From NCBI GenBank assembly GCA_024663395.1, contig JANFAH010000002.1, positions 372,001 through 436,000 of the forward strand: a DNA stretch of 64,000 bases, given 5' to 3'. Position 1 is the stretch's first letter. Each line of letters begins with the position of its first letter. This document shows, in pieces, positions 22,012 through 32,011 of the stretch. Source of the DNA: Pisolithus tinctorius (lineage: Eukaryota; Basidiomycota; Agaricomycetes; Boletales; Pisolithaceae). Made by a program: the position numbers and the translations under genes. Under the pieces are notes generated by a model, which did not search any database, had not been told where the DNA came from, and saw nothing but the letters and a program-made list of their open reading frames with translations.

Positions 22012-22334
22012 TGGACTCCCCTTGCTCTGTCAACACTGAGGATGACTTCATTGATGATATCAGATCCTTTTATGACACCTCCTGTGAATACAATGCCCCT
22101 GCTTTGCTCCCCCACTCCTGTAATATGGTCTGCTTGGTCTCCCCACCCCTCTCACAGACAGGGGGATGTTCTGACTGTGTCAAGGTTGAGGTCCCCAACT
22201 ACTCTCACCCCTTCTCCCAGTTCTCCATCTGTTGTGTCCTGGTGCACAGAGTCCCTCAGGGAAGGGACAGTAATGCCTCAGGACTGTGAAAGGGTAAAGG
22301 AAAGGCTAAAGATGATGCCCATAACTGAGCAACC

Positions 22335-22721
22335 TTGCCCCCACTCCCTGATGAAGCCACCTCCAGTGCTGCTTGGACCTCCAGGAGATCCCCTTTGCCC
22401 TTCCCTCTGCTCAACCCCACTGATCATGCAGCCTATCAGCTGCTTGCTGCCATTGGCAGTGCAAGGGCTGATGAGCAAGGATTACCAATCACAGCAAGTG
22501 ACTTCCTTGACATGGTTCAGTTGCTTACAAACTTTGACAAAGGGGACAAGCTTGATGGGGGGTCACCAGAACAAGATGACTATCTACAAATGCTGTCTTT
22601 GGTCTACCAAGCATCAGATGTGATTGCTGCCATCACAGATAAGCTTAGAGTCCAGTCCCTCACTGGAGGATGCCCCCTTGTTGATCAGCTTCTTGTCAGT
22701 ATAATGGAGCAATCCACTTGA
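22335..22721 (+). CDS. Unrecognised frame downstream of chromovirus G integrase
   Basis: About 128 codons with the composition of a folded protein (DHAAYQLLAAIGSARADEQG, DFLDMVQLLTNFDKGDK, DYLQMLSLVYQASDVIAA). It continues after a TGA at 22719-22721 into FTAQQTQAFLVCLLFQIC and WGDLLKEEEKAWEILMEW up to 22900, where the LTR of element D begins, so the element was interrupted there. I do not recognise the family. Its place just after integrase suggests an accessory gene of element G. Confidence 0.45.
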   Translation: MPPLPDEATSSAAWTSRRSPLPFPLLNPTDHAAYQLLAAIGSARADEQGLPITASDFLDMVQLLTNFDKGDKLDGGSPEQDDYLQMLSLVYQASDVIAAITDKLRVQSLTGGCPLVDQLLVSIMEQST

Positions 22722-22902
22722 GAGACTCAAGACATGGTTGTCAGGGCTACATATCATCTATTTACAGCACAGCAAACTCAGGCCTTCTTAGTGTGTCTCT
22801 TGTTCCAGATCTGCAATCACACCAAGAAGCCCAAGACCACTGTCACATGGGGTGACCTGCTAAAAGAGGAAGAAAAGGCATGGGAGATCCTGATGGAATG
22901 GC

Positions 22903-23109
22903 TGTTATGCTAAGACCAAAGTCAAGGCATAAGGGGAGATCAGCTGCAGACTGAGAGTTTCTACTGAGCAATGGCTGCAGTAACCTTTGTAAACAACAAA
23001 GGATTTGGTCAACACCAGTAAGAGTGGTCCTGGTGAGGGACACTGAGGGCAAAGTTCTGAGAACACTGCATATAATTGAGCAGCTCAAGTCTGGTTTCCA
23101 GGACTTGAG
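22903..23109 (-). mobile_element. LTR of chromovirus D, outer part (split by element C)
   Basis: In D orientation this is the end of the LTR, finishing TTAGCATAACA at 22903. It matches 38423-38615, the end of the LTR of the plus-strand D remnant. The rest of this LTR lies at 28014-28257. The two parts were separated by the insertion of element C with TTGAG duplicated (23105-23109 and 28009-28013). Confidence 0.8.
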
Positions 23110-23633
23110 TGTCATAGCCATGTCTTGACCCTGGCTGGACTCAGCCTTGTATTCATTCAGTCTGGCCTCAGTCTTGCCAATTACTTATCCCCAGATGTCC
23201 TAGCATGGTGAACACTGCTTTGCAGTGCCTGTCACTTTGGTTGAATCCTGCCCAGTCTTGTCCCCAGTCCACCCTGTCCCAGTCGCCATTGTCTTTGTCA
23301 TACCTTACTAATACCTGTCTTACCAATCTTCTTAGCAATCTTTGCAAGACCAGCATTACCAGTCTCTGTACTATAGTTACTTCTAGTATATAAACTCATA
23401 GATACTCAACCTGTACTCTTCAGTCTGAAATCAACTAAGTTACCCTGATAACCCCATCTCAGCCTCGGACTCAGACTGAGACCCATGCAAGGGAATAGCA
23501 CTGTAACCTCAGTTGCTAAGTCCAATCAGTCCACCCATCTGTACCTTCATCTCTCCTCCTGACCCCAACCCCTTGGCCTTGTGCCCACTTCAGTCTCCAG
23601 TCCAGACTCAACCCAGACTCCACGAACTTGACA
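23110..23633 (+). mobile_element. 5' LTR of element C
   Basis: 524 bp. TATA-like TAGTATATAAACTC at about 23377-23390. It differs from the 3' LTR at scattered positions, many of them C/T or G/A, and one indel near 27570. Confidence 0.85.
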
Positions 23634-23671
23634 GTATTTCAGACTTGCCACTTGTGTGGGTGAAATACATC

Positions 23672-23839
23672 ATGGCAACCAAGACTCATTTCCAACCTCC
23701 CCATGGCCATTCTGCCACCAACCCTGACTCCACCTCAGCCAGTGGGGCTCGCTGTGAGACAGCACTAGCTGCCTTGGGCACCACTAGACACTCCCCAGAT
23801 CCTGTTAGTCCTTTCAGGGGCTTTTCAGACGACATCTAA
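23672..23839 (+). pseudogene. Element C gag N-terminal remnant
   Basis: A 55-codon frame starts with ATGGCAACC 38 bases after the 5' LTR and ends at TAA 23837-23839. An acidic stretch follows (DDPGNDGPGNNDDNNPDDGDP in another frame), typical of chromovirus gag leaders. The sequence then reaches the CCAG target of family A copy 3 and resumes at 25734 in integrase, so most of gag and pol is missing. Confidence 0.55.
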
Positions 23840-23944
23840 TACTCCCACCCCATGTTGTCCAACTGCTCCCATCCCTGGGGATGACCCTGGCAATGATGGA
23901 CCAGGCAACAATGATGACAATAACCCAGATGATGGTGACCCCAG

Positions 23945-25729
23945 TGTCACACACCAAAGGTGTTTGGTGAGGTGGACATGGATATAGTTGATGAGTGGAG
24001 ATGAAGACCATAGCCCTCATGCGAAGAAGGACAGCCAGAAATGTTGGCAGTAATCCCTCGCACAAGAACGAGTCCTCAATGCCAAAGAAAAAGAAGGAAG
24101 CAAGTTAAGCACCAGTTAAAATTCTTAAGTGCCCATGTATGGCATTCCAGTTTTTGACATATCTCCACCATTTCTGCAGATACTAAAACCATTCCAACAC
24201 TCGCTTGTAGTGATCAGCCATGTGATCCTACCTTCCAAAATTGGAGAGGATCTGCACACTCCACATGTTTCTACAGCACTCCCTCCAAAAGACGCTCATT
24301 TCACTAATTCTTCTGATATGGCCACCTCCACATCAATCATTTTGCTTGTCCCCTTTGCTAGGGACCATGGCTATGTATATCTACCAGGAGTTCCTACCTG
24401 CTTCTGTCCTGAAGTGTCCTGGTGCATCCCATCCTTGTCTGCCCCCTCCCAGCCCATCCAGCTTGGACAGCATGTTCTTTTTGTCAGTATGACCTCTAGG
24501 AGGATGTTCTTTGGTCACCTCAGGTCTGTCATTCACTTGGAAAGGTCTTATGTGGTTGTTTCAGTCTCTCCAGTCCAAGAAGCATATGGATCCTTCCTCC
24601 CTGCTCCCTGCAATGTCTTCATACCAGTCTCATCTATCATTCTCCCAAAATTGCGACAGCTGCAGTATAATCTACTGTTCTCCACTCTCCCTGATCATGT
24701 CCATGACAAGTATGATGCACATCTTGCCTCCTTGTTGCAAGATACAGCAGAAGATGCTCCCCCTTCATCCTCTCTTCCAACAGAGCCTCATTCATGAAGT
24801 TTTTATTTGCTTCACTGAGAGGATGGTTTGGGGGGGAAAGTTGTGATCCCCTATGCTCCTGTCACCCCACAGACCCCCAAAGCTTGACCCCTGTTGACAT
24901 CTGACTCACCCTGTCTGCTTTTGGATGTACTGTATTGGCATCAGATCAGCACTGCCTCTCTGTCATCCCACTTTGGCCCAAAGGAGATCTCTTTGAGATG
25001 TGACATGCACAGCCTCCCCCTAATGCAATTCCAGTGCACTTTCCCAGTTCCTGACATTACTTGACTCATACTTTGACATTCTGACTGTCTTTGACTCACC
25101 TATTGCCAATACTTACCAATCTTTTGACCTTCCTTACCAATGCTTACCAATGCTTTCTAAGATGATTACCCATCACTTACATTCCTTATTCATCAGTTAC
25201 CAATCACTTACCAAGCATTTGCACCTTGTTTTCCATAGGCAACACCCCTCTACTGTATATAAATCACTGTACTTAGATATATATATATATAAAAGAAGAA
25301 GATGTCAGAGAGCCCCTCTTGCTCACATTTTATCATCACTCAGTGAATCATTCATCAGTTTCGATAGTTGAGGCTTTATTAAGGGTCTAGCTATCATCTA
25401 CTTCGCTTATTATCGTCTATCATCAATCTACTTTGCTCCAAGCCCTTCCTGAGCTCAGTGCAGCCTAGGACATTGAATTAAGTCATCATCCATCCTTCTG
25501 TAGGCTGACAGCAGTCTACCCTATCACATTCTATCGCATTCCTGCTCCTTCTTCATCAGGAGCATCCCCAATCCTCAGCACTCATCTTTGAGTGTTGTAG
25601 CTTGCAAAAACCCACCCAAATCAAAGGTTCTACCATCTAGGTACTGCATAGGCACACCACCACTCACTCTTTTTGTCTTTTGTGTTGGTTTTGGTTGGTT
25701 TCCACCACTGAACCTCACTTTGACTCACA
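23945..25729 (+). mobile_element. Family A LTR-like element, copy 3
   Basis: 1785 bp, plus orientation. Flanks are CCAG (23941-23944) and CTGG (25730-25733), both one CpG transition away from CCGG. TATA box at about 25251-25263 (ctgtatataaatc), followed by an AT microsatellite at 25275-25292. It is the most divergent copy and the only one in which the two family frames are joined into one. Confidence 0.85.
24129..24797 (+). CDS. Family A open frame, fused form (222 codons)
   Basis: Starts ATGTATGGCATTCC (24136), or ATGCCC-like seven bases earlier, in the first third of the element. The first ~60 codons correspond to frame 1 of the other copies (YGIPVF, LPSK.GED, STAL) and the rest to frame 2 (FARD.GYVYLPG, QLGQHVL.VSMTSRRMFFGHLRSV, EAYGSFLPAP, HDKYD.HLA.LLQD). 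In copies 1, 2, 4 and 5 one extra base near the FTK/SPS position separates the two. No known domain is recognised. The coding strand is pyrimidine-rich, which lowers stop frequency, so an open frame alone is weak evidence. Confidence 0.4.
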   Translation: MPMYGIPVFDISPPFLQILKPFQHSLVVISHVILPSKIGEDLHTPHVSTALPPKDAHFTNSSDMATSTSIILLVPFARDHGYVYLPGVPTCFCPEVSWCIPSLSAPSQPIQLGQHVLFVSMTSRRMFFGHLRSVIHLERSYVVVSVSPVQEAYGSFLPAPCNVFIPVSSIILPKLRQLQYNLLFSTLPDHVHDKYDAHLASLLQDTAEDAPPSSSLPTEPHS

Positions 25730-25733
25730 CTGG

Positions 25734-26081
25734 TATCCACTCATTCACACTGTGCCTGCCAGACTCAATGTGCACAGTGCATCTGGTCTTCCATGTTTCC
25801 CAACTTGAGCTGGCCATCCCTAATACCATCCCAAACTGGACTCAGCCACCACCCCCACCAGTCAAAGTTGATGGTGAACTAGAGTTTGAGGTGGCTGAAA
25901 TCCTCGACTCCAAGGTTGACTGATGTCACCAGTGTTGGCTTCAGTATCTAGTCTGGTGGACCAGCTATGAGGGGACTGATGAAGAAACCACTTGGGTACT
26001 TGCTACAGAGCTGGACAATACTTCTGAACTTGTACAAGAGTTCCACTCTTGCTACCATGGTAAACCCGGCCCATTCCAATG
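25734..26081 (+). pseudogene. Element C integrase C-terminus and chromodomain
   Basis: Reading resumes right after family A copy 3 with VHLVFHVSQLE (the HPVFHVSLL-type motif before the chromodomain), then LEFEVAEILDSKVD, a TGA at 25921-25923, and in the same frame LQYLVWWTSYEGTDEETTWV and a C-terminal tail ending in TGA 26079-26081. The tryptophan-rich block is the chromodomain core. The upstream catalytic domain is absent. The direct join to gag sequence predates the family A insertion, because the 4-bp duplication spans the join. Confidence 0.75.
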
Positions 26082-26256
26082 AGGACTGGCCTTGACCAGC
26101 CTCAGTTCTCTTTTCTGTTCTCTCCCAGTATCTAGTTTTCTTTGTCCTCTTACTTACCTTGTTTTTTCTTCTTTGTTTTCCCTTACTTTACTATATGAGA
26201 CTGGACACTGGACATGACATTTGCAGGAGCAAAGAAAAAAGGGTCTACACTAAGGC

Positions 26257-27350
26257 CTACTCAGCCTTGGCCATGGGTTCGTCCTCCCCCTCAGTTTCCT
26301 CTTCCTCTTCCTCTTCACCCTTGGCCTCAGCCTGCAGCCAGGCAGCCACCTCATGCAACTCATCCAAGCTGAGCTCAGATGACCCTGAATCCAAGGGGGT
26401 GACCACCACCCCAAAGCTGTAGGACTTGTTGATTATCAACTCAAGCGCATCAGCAATACAGCCCAAGTTTTCAACCATGGCCTCATGAAGCTCAAAGAGG
26501 CCTGCCAGGTTGTTGGCAATGAGCCCTGCGATGTCGATGAGCCACTTGAGCTTGCTCTCTAAGCCCAAGAACTCCCCTGTGCCAGCCATCCTCACCCCAT
26601 TCCCACTGGTCTTGGGCTTGTCAACATCCAACACCTCGACTGCTTTCAACTTTGCTTGCTTCTTCTGGCTCGGCCCAGGCTCAGGCATTTCATTGTCAGC
26701 CTTCCTCTTTTTCCCCTTGTCAACCTTGGGAATGGCCTTGGGACCAGCCTCAGTGTCTTTCCCATCCCTGGGCCAGTGTCACTTACCCTTCAACTGGTTG
26801 CACCATATGCAGGTGACCTGCTTCTTATTACCATCCACAAGAAACTCACAGGTGGTCTTCGCCCAGGTGCAGCAGGTACAGCTAGAAGTGGGCTTCAGAC
26901 AAAATGCACAAGAGTAGAAAAGGTTACTCACCCAGGGTCCATGACCACCTTTTTCACCTCAGCAGCCTCACCACTACCAGCCCCAGCTTCATCACCCTTT
27001 GTGGCCTTGGCCTTGCACTTGCACTTGGCCTCCCACCTCTCCTCCTCGTCATGTGCCCTTTCCTCCTTGGCCTCCCTCTCTGCTCACTCAGCCTCAACTC
27101 TCTCTCTCTCAGCCCTCTCAGCCTCAGCTTGTTCCCTTGCCACTCTCTCGGCCTCAAGCCGAGCCTGCTCCTCCTGCCAGGCTTGCTCAGCTGCCTTGCG
27201 CTGCTTTCTCTCTTTGGCCTTGGCCCTCATTGTCTCCTCCTCATCATCGGTGTCATATCAGATGGCATCATCCGATACCTGGGTCCAGTCAATGACAACC
27301 TGGCCCTTGCCATTGTTGTCAGTCACAGTGGTCAGCCTCGATTCAGACAT
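26257..27350 (-). pseudogene. Antisense accessory gene of element C, one intron, three stops
   Basis: Exon 1 (27350-26932) starts ATGTCTGAATCG and encodes an acidic start and a long coiled coil rich in E, A, R and K (AEQAWQEEQARLEAERVARE). A 50-bp intron (26931-26882, GTGAGT...CTTCTAG, CTGAA branch-like site) splits a Gly codon in phase. Exon 2 (26881-26257) begins with a cysteine cluster (CTCCTWAKTTC, then CIWC), a basic segment (KGKKRKAD), a helical region and an acidic end (GEEEEEEETEGEDEP). Total 348 codons with in-frame TGAs at 27258-27260, 27084-27086 and 26779-26781. It lies between integrase and the 3' LTR, opposite to pol. It resembles a cysteine-cluster family common near basidiomycete retroelements; the function is unknown. 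Confidence 0.65.
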
Positions 27351-27487
27351 GTTGGATAGGATGTGAAAGAAAGATGCAAAGAGCTTAGCGGCCCACAAGT
27401 ATCAGTTTTTTGAACTCAGCCAAATTTTGGACTCAGCCTACCACTCTTGCAGGGGTCTCATGGGTTCGACCCCTAAGAGGGGGATAC

Positions 27488-28008
27488 TGTCATAGCCATG
27501 TCTCAACCCTGGCCAGACTTGGCCTCATATTCATTCAGTCCAGCCTCAGTCTTGCCGATTACTTATCCCCAGATGTCCTATGGTGAACACTGCTTTGCAG
27601 TGCCTGTCACTTTGGTTGAATCCTGCCCAGTCTTGTCCCCAGTCCACCCTGTCCCAGTCTCTGTCATCTTTGTCATACCTTACTAATACCTGTCTTACCA
27701 ATCTTCTTAGCAATCTTTGCAAGACCAGCATTACCGGTCTCCGTACTATAGTTACTTCTAGTATATAAACTCATAGATACTCAACCTGTACTCTTCAGTC
27801 TGAAATCAACTAAGTTACCCTGATAACCCCATCTTGGCCTCAGACTTGGACTGAGACCCTTGCAAGGGAATAGCACTGTAACCTCAGTTGCTAAGTCCAA
27901 TCAGTCCACCCATCTGCACCTTTGTCTCTCCTCCTGACCCCAACACCTCAGCCTTGTGCCTGCTTTGGTCTCTGGTCTGGACTCAACCTGGACTCCATGA
28001 ACTTGACA
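27488..28008 (+). mobile_element. 3' LTR of element C
   Basis: 521 bp, TGTCATAGCC to GAACTTGACA, followed by TTGAG (28009-28013). A purine-rich tract (ctaagagggggatac) lies immediately before it. Confidence 0.85.
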
Positions 28009-28013
28009 TTGAG

Positions 28014-28257
28014 CTGACAGGCTAAATACTACAGAGGAATGGACCATGAGGCATCTGCATGTAACAAGGTAACTATGCTATTGGTTGAACAATAGTGACA
28101 CATGTCCTGAGCATGTAACAAGAGAGAAATGCTAGTGGTGGAAATAGTGAGCTGTTGGATCAGAGAGAAGATGGCTCTAAAAGGAAAAGTAGTCTGATGG
28201 ATCAAACACAAGGTAAATGTACAGCAAAACAAGAGAAAATAGGGGCGAAACATAACA
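28014..28257 (-). mobile_element. LTR of chromovirus D, inner part (U3 start)
   Basis: In D orientation it starts TGTTATGTTTCGCCCC at 28257, preceded by the purine tract gaaagggggtaa, so this is the 3' LTR of D. With 22903-23109 it makes a 451-bp LTR, close to the 453 bp of the plus-strand D copy (37759-38018 plus 38423-38615). Confidence 0.8.
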
Positions 28258-28269
28258 TTACCCCCTTTC

Positions 28270-29794
28270 TAAGTGTTGAAGTCCCCAACTTCAACTACTC
28301 TCCATAAGGTGCTCTGGTCATGTTGCTGATGGCAGAGTCATTGAAATCAAAGTTGTTATCATATAAATTGTTATCCTCACTCCCAATGAGGGTACAATCG
28401 TCCACCAAGGCAGGGGTGGCAATTCTTTCTTGTAAGGGTCAGTGAGGATGGATAGATGGGCACTGGGCTTGAGTATGCCCAGGATGGGTGGTGTGGCAAA
28501 GGGGACATTCATAAAGCCCACAATTAACCCTAATATGCCCAAGGTGACAACAGACCTAGCATGTTTGATGGCAGTGCAGATCAGATGGAGCAAGAGGACA
28601 ATCAGCCTCAGCAAGTGCATTTAGCACAGGGGATGGCAGTAACCCAGTGAGGGTCTCAATCTGACCCATGGTATATGCAAGCTCAGCTTCTGAGATGCTG
28701 AAAGCAACTTTGGGGTCGACTACAGACAGTGAGGATGAGCTGTGAGACTCGCAAGGTTGGGGATTGGGGCCTGACAGGCAGCAGGCACGAGGTCTGTCAG
28801 CTTTTTGGAGAGAGCAGGACAACTGGGAGGATGCTGGCAATGATGCTGGAGGGGAGGATGACACAGAAGAAACTGGGGGAGAGGTTGCAGTCGAGGGCCT
28901 TTGAGACCCAGGAGGGGGGGAGCAATCAATGTAGGATACTGACAGACATTATAAATGAGGTTGGCACCTCTGAGGATGCACCAGAGTCTGCTGATTTTGA
29001 CCAAGCAATGTGGTAGTTACCACAAAAGCAGTTACAGAATTCATGGCAACTACCACTTCCCAATATAGACAATGCCCCTGATCAACAACCTCTGTTGGTG
29101 TTTGAAAAAAAATTCAGATTGGAATGTTCCCATGGCAGGTTACCCTGTCACAAATATTGATAATTTAGTGGCTATACAGATGAGGATGTGACTGGTAGAT
29201 GTGATGGTCACATGATGAGTGACATAAGCAGAGATGACCCTAGATCATGCGATTTTTGTAATGATTATGTGATCTAGGGTCATCTCTGCTTATGTCACTC
29301 ATCATGTGACCATCAATCATGTGACCATCACATCTACTGGTCACATTCTCATCTGTATAGCCACTAAATTATCAATATTTGTGACAGGGTAACCTGCCAT
29401 GGGAACATTCCAATCTGAATTTTTTTTCAAACACCAACAGAGGTTGTTGATCAGGGGCATTGTCTATATTGGGAAGTGGTAGTTGCCATGAATTCTGTAA
29501 CTGCTTTTGTGGTAATTACCATGGTCATTTGGTCAAAATCAGCTGATATGGCTGGAGGATGTCAAAAAGTCTTAAGAGCAGGGGAACCTGCTCATGTGCG
29601 ATTTCATTCAGAACAGTTTGTGCAGGGGACAGAAGAGGATTTTGCCAGTTTACATAATGGGACAGTTCTTTGAGCTGAAGGACTTGGATGGTGGCATGAT
29701 AAACCAGGCCGAGAGGGGAGTTCTTGTCGACCTCATGATAGACCATACCAATGACAGCAGGGTCAGTGATGAAGAGGTGGTAGGAGGCGATCAT
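28270..29794 (-). pseudogene. Chromovirus D post-integrase gene with zinc knuckles, split by a foldback MITE
   Basis: From 29794 leftward the frame reads LGLVYHATIQVLQLKELSHYV...VPLLLRLFDIL, is interrupted by the foldback at 28979-29554, then continues (LRGANLIYN) into a Ser/Pro-rich region, a helical SEAELAYTMGQIETLTGLLPSPVLNALAEAD block, and two zinc-knuckle-like motifs (CYVCHLGHIRVNC, CPLCHTTHPGHTQAQC; about 28480-28565). It ends with an acidic DNNLYDNNFDFNDSAISNM tail just before the purine tract and LTR. The plus-strand D copy has the same gene at 36917-37721. Nucleocapsid-like knuckles after integrase are unusual. One residue is missing in the first knuckle. Confidence 0.6.
28979..29554. 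mobile_element. Foldback MITE, ~576 bp, with GAGGATG flanks
   Basis: Arms of about 250 bp are nearly complementary (GGTAGTTACCACAAAAGCAG on the left, its complement on the right), meeting at a hairpin around 29245-29285 (CTAGATCA...TGATCTAG). Weaker complementarity extends outward through GCTGATTTTGACCAA. The flanks share GAGGATG (28972-28978 and 29555-29561). A 7-8 bp duplication fits hAT-type insertion. The right arm has an extra ATCATGTGACC-type duplication near 29310. No coding capacity. Confidence 0.75.
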
Positions 29795-29984
29795 TTGATC
29801 ACTGGCAGGTTGTCACTGATGATGAGCGAAGGGAGTGTGATGACAAGAGGGTTCACAGGGGTAGGTGTAATGACAAGGAGGCATTTCGAAGGTGATGTTT
29901 CTGATGGTACAAGAAGAGCATTGAGTAGGTGGTTTCTGGAGGGGGAAGTCTTTGGGGAAGCATCCTTTATATGTGGAGAGTATA

Positions 29985-30453
29985 TCATCCATGTGTTCTA
30001 GGTGAACTTCTTTTTGCCACAAGTTTTTGGAAGAAGGGTAACCCTTCCATTTGATTAAAAAGGTGTGTCCACAGCTGGGCCTTTTATGGCCAACTATTGC
30101 CTCTACTTCATACTCTTCCTCCTTATTGATCAGGTCAGGTGGTGGAGCCAGGAAGTTCAGCCTGTGAATGTCATTTTTGCGATAGGGTGATAAGAGAGAA
30201 GCATGGAAGACATTGTGGATCTTCCAATGTGTGGGAATTGCAAGGCATAGGTGATTGGAGACAGGATGTCAGAGATGGTAAAGGGTCCTTCTCATTTTGG
30301 GGCAAGTTTTCTATTTTCATAGGAACATTTTAAGTTCTGAGCTTCTAGCCAAACCTTATCACCTTTTTGAAATGGGGTGAAGGGTCATGATGAATGATCT
30401 TTCATAGTTTTTCTGGCTAGGTCATGTGCTGCAAGGGCTTCTTCTCTAGCTTT
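29985..30453 (-). pseudogene. Chromovirus D integrase C-terminus with chromodomain remnant
   Basis: After the integrase core, broken frames give FQKGDKVWLEAQNLK and the chromodomain core (in pieces: KWKGYPSS, KNLWQKEVHLEHMDDILSTYK, about 29985-30070). Stops and shifts are frequent. The order RT-RH-IN-chromodomain defines D as a chromovirus. Confidence 0.65.
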
Positions 30454-31416
30454 TCAGAGTTCCTTGAGTCTAGACTTGGTGGCAGGAAGGTGGGTGTCTG
30501 TGATCAGGGATGGAAGGGGTTTTGGTTCATAGCCATACATGAGGTAGAATGGTGACTGATGGGTTACAGAATGAGGATGGTGAATGTGTGTGAACTCTGC
30601 CATTGGGAGATTGTCCACCCACAAGGTGGGGTCATTTTGGCAGAAGATGTGGAGGTAAGTTTCCACCTCTTGATTTACATGTTCAGTCTCTCCATCAGTC
30701 TGAGGGTGGTATGCCATTGACAGGGCAAGGGAATAGCCAAGGAGGGAAGCAAGTTCTTTTGTGAAGGTTGAGGTGAACTGAGGGCCTTGATCAGATATGA
30801 TTTTGTCATACAGCCCAAAGTGGGAGTAGACTTTCTTCAAAAAGAGTGCTGCAACATCAGCAGCAGAGGCAGTTCTCTTCATAGGCGTTAAAATTACCCC
30901 CTTTGTAAGCCCATGGTCTACCACAACCAACAGGGAATCATAACCCTTGGAAAGGGGTAGGTCAGTAATCAGATTGCAAGAGATCTGTTGGAAGGGGCAG
31001 GTCACAGTTGAGGGGATGGGTGTAAGGGGAGGTGTTGTTGGGTGGGTGTTTACTTTGTTTTGCTGGCATGTAGCACAGCCTTCTATGTATTTTTGGATGA
31101 AGGATGCAAGTCCTGGCCACCAAAACTCAGATGAGACAAGTTGTCAAGTTTTTAAGATACCTGGGTGTCCAGCAGAGGGGTGGTCATGGTGGTTGGACAC
31201 AATGGTCCATCAGAGGGTAGGGTCATTGGGGATATATGCCTGGTTTTTATAGAGCAACACTCCATTGTCAAACTTCCAATCAGAGAGATGAGATTTGAAA
31301 GGGAGCAGCATGTCAATGTTTTCAATGGCACAAAGTGCCATTTGGACCACAGGGTCCTTCATGGAGGAGGACACAACCTTCTGAGTGAGGTTCATGTCAA
31401 TGAGGTTAACAAACAA
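30454..31416 (-). pseudogene. Chromovirus D integrase
   Basis: The zinc-binding part is visible as H..H (SNHHDHPSAGHPG, about 31190) and CATC (about 31075), followed by an open 183-codon core (30454-31005) with LITDLPLSKGYDSLLVVVDH, the second Asp in IISDQGPQFTS and the Glu in DGETEHVNQEVETY. In the core, the first acidic position is kept in LITD. A stop separates the zinc domain (about 31207). The protein continues into the chromodomain remnant. Confidence 0.85.
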
Positions 31417-31479
31417 GGTCTGTGGAAGGAGAGTGACTCCTTTGTTGTCCTCATCATCATCATCAGGGACATGGTCAGG

Positions 31480-32000
31480 TCAGCAGGAGAGTGCATCAGG
31501 TGCAGCCAGGTTTTTGCCTGGGACATGTTTGAGTTGCAGATTGAAGTCTGTGAGGTCAAGGAGCCAGTGAGCCTGGCGATGGTTCAGATTCTGGGGCGCT
31601 TTGAAGTAGGACAAGTTTTTATGGTCAGTGAAGACCTTGACTGGGAATGGGGATCCATGCAGGTAATGCCTCCAGGATTTCAATCCTCAGATAACTCCTA
31701 GTAACTCCCTGTTGTAGATGTTGTAGTTTCTTTCAGCAGGGTTAAATGACTGGGAGATGAAGGCACAGGGTTGCCACTGGCTATTTGAATCTTCTTGGAG
31801 GAGAACCCCTCCAGTTGCATTACTTGGATGCATCAGTGGTAATCACAAATGGCTGAGAGGTATCAGGCATTTGAAGGGTAGGTTGTGCCATGAAGATTCT
31901 TTTCAGAAGTTCAAAGGCATTTTGACATTTCTTTGACCATTCCCAAGTAGTTGTTTTCTTGGTAAGGTCAATCAGGGGGCAAGTGATGTCTGAATAGTAA
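31480..32000 (-). pseudogene. Chromovirus D RNase H
   Basis: The 31480-31683 frame has WRHYLHGSPFPVKVFTDHKNLSYF, LNHRQAHWLLDLTDF and LKHVPGKNLAAPDALS, the second half of a gypsy RNase H with its catalytic Asp (TDHKNL). The first half is recognisable at 31690-31990 in broken frames ([13 protein letters not shown] near 31840 and [23 protein letters not shown] near 31720). Confidence 0.75.
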
Positions 32001-32011
32001 GGAACGAATCT

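Larger units (their letters stand above)
23110..28008 (+). mobile_element. Chromovirus-type element C, complete but internally deleted
   Basis: Two LTRs (23110-23633 and 27488-28008) in direct orientation, TGTCATAGCC to GAACTTGACA, with a perfect TTGAG duplication outside. The interior holds a gag start (23672), family A copy 3 (23945-25729), an integrase C-terminus with chromodomain-like sequence (25734-26081) and a spliced antisense gene (26257-27350). Protease, RT, RNase H and most of integrase are missing. A purine-rich tract (aagagggggatac) precedes the 3' LTR. Confidence 0.9.

Noticed and set aside
26656..27366. Plus-strand frame of 236 codons opposite the antisense gene
   Set aside because: Shadow of the E/R-rich coiled coil; its Ser/Leu repetition mirrors the opposite strand, and the intron and phase support the minus strand.
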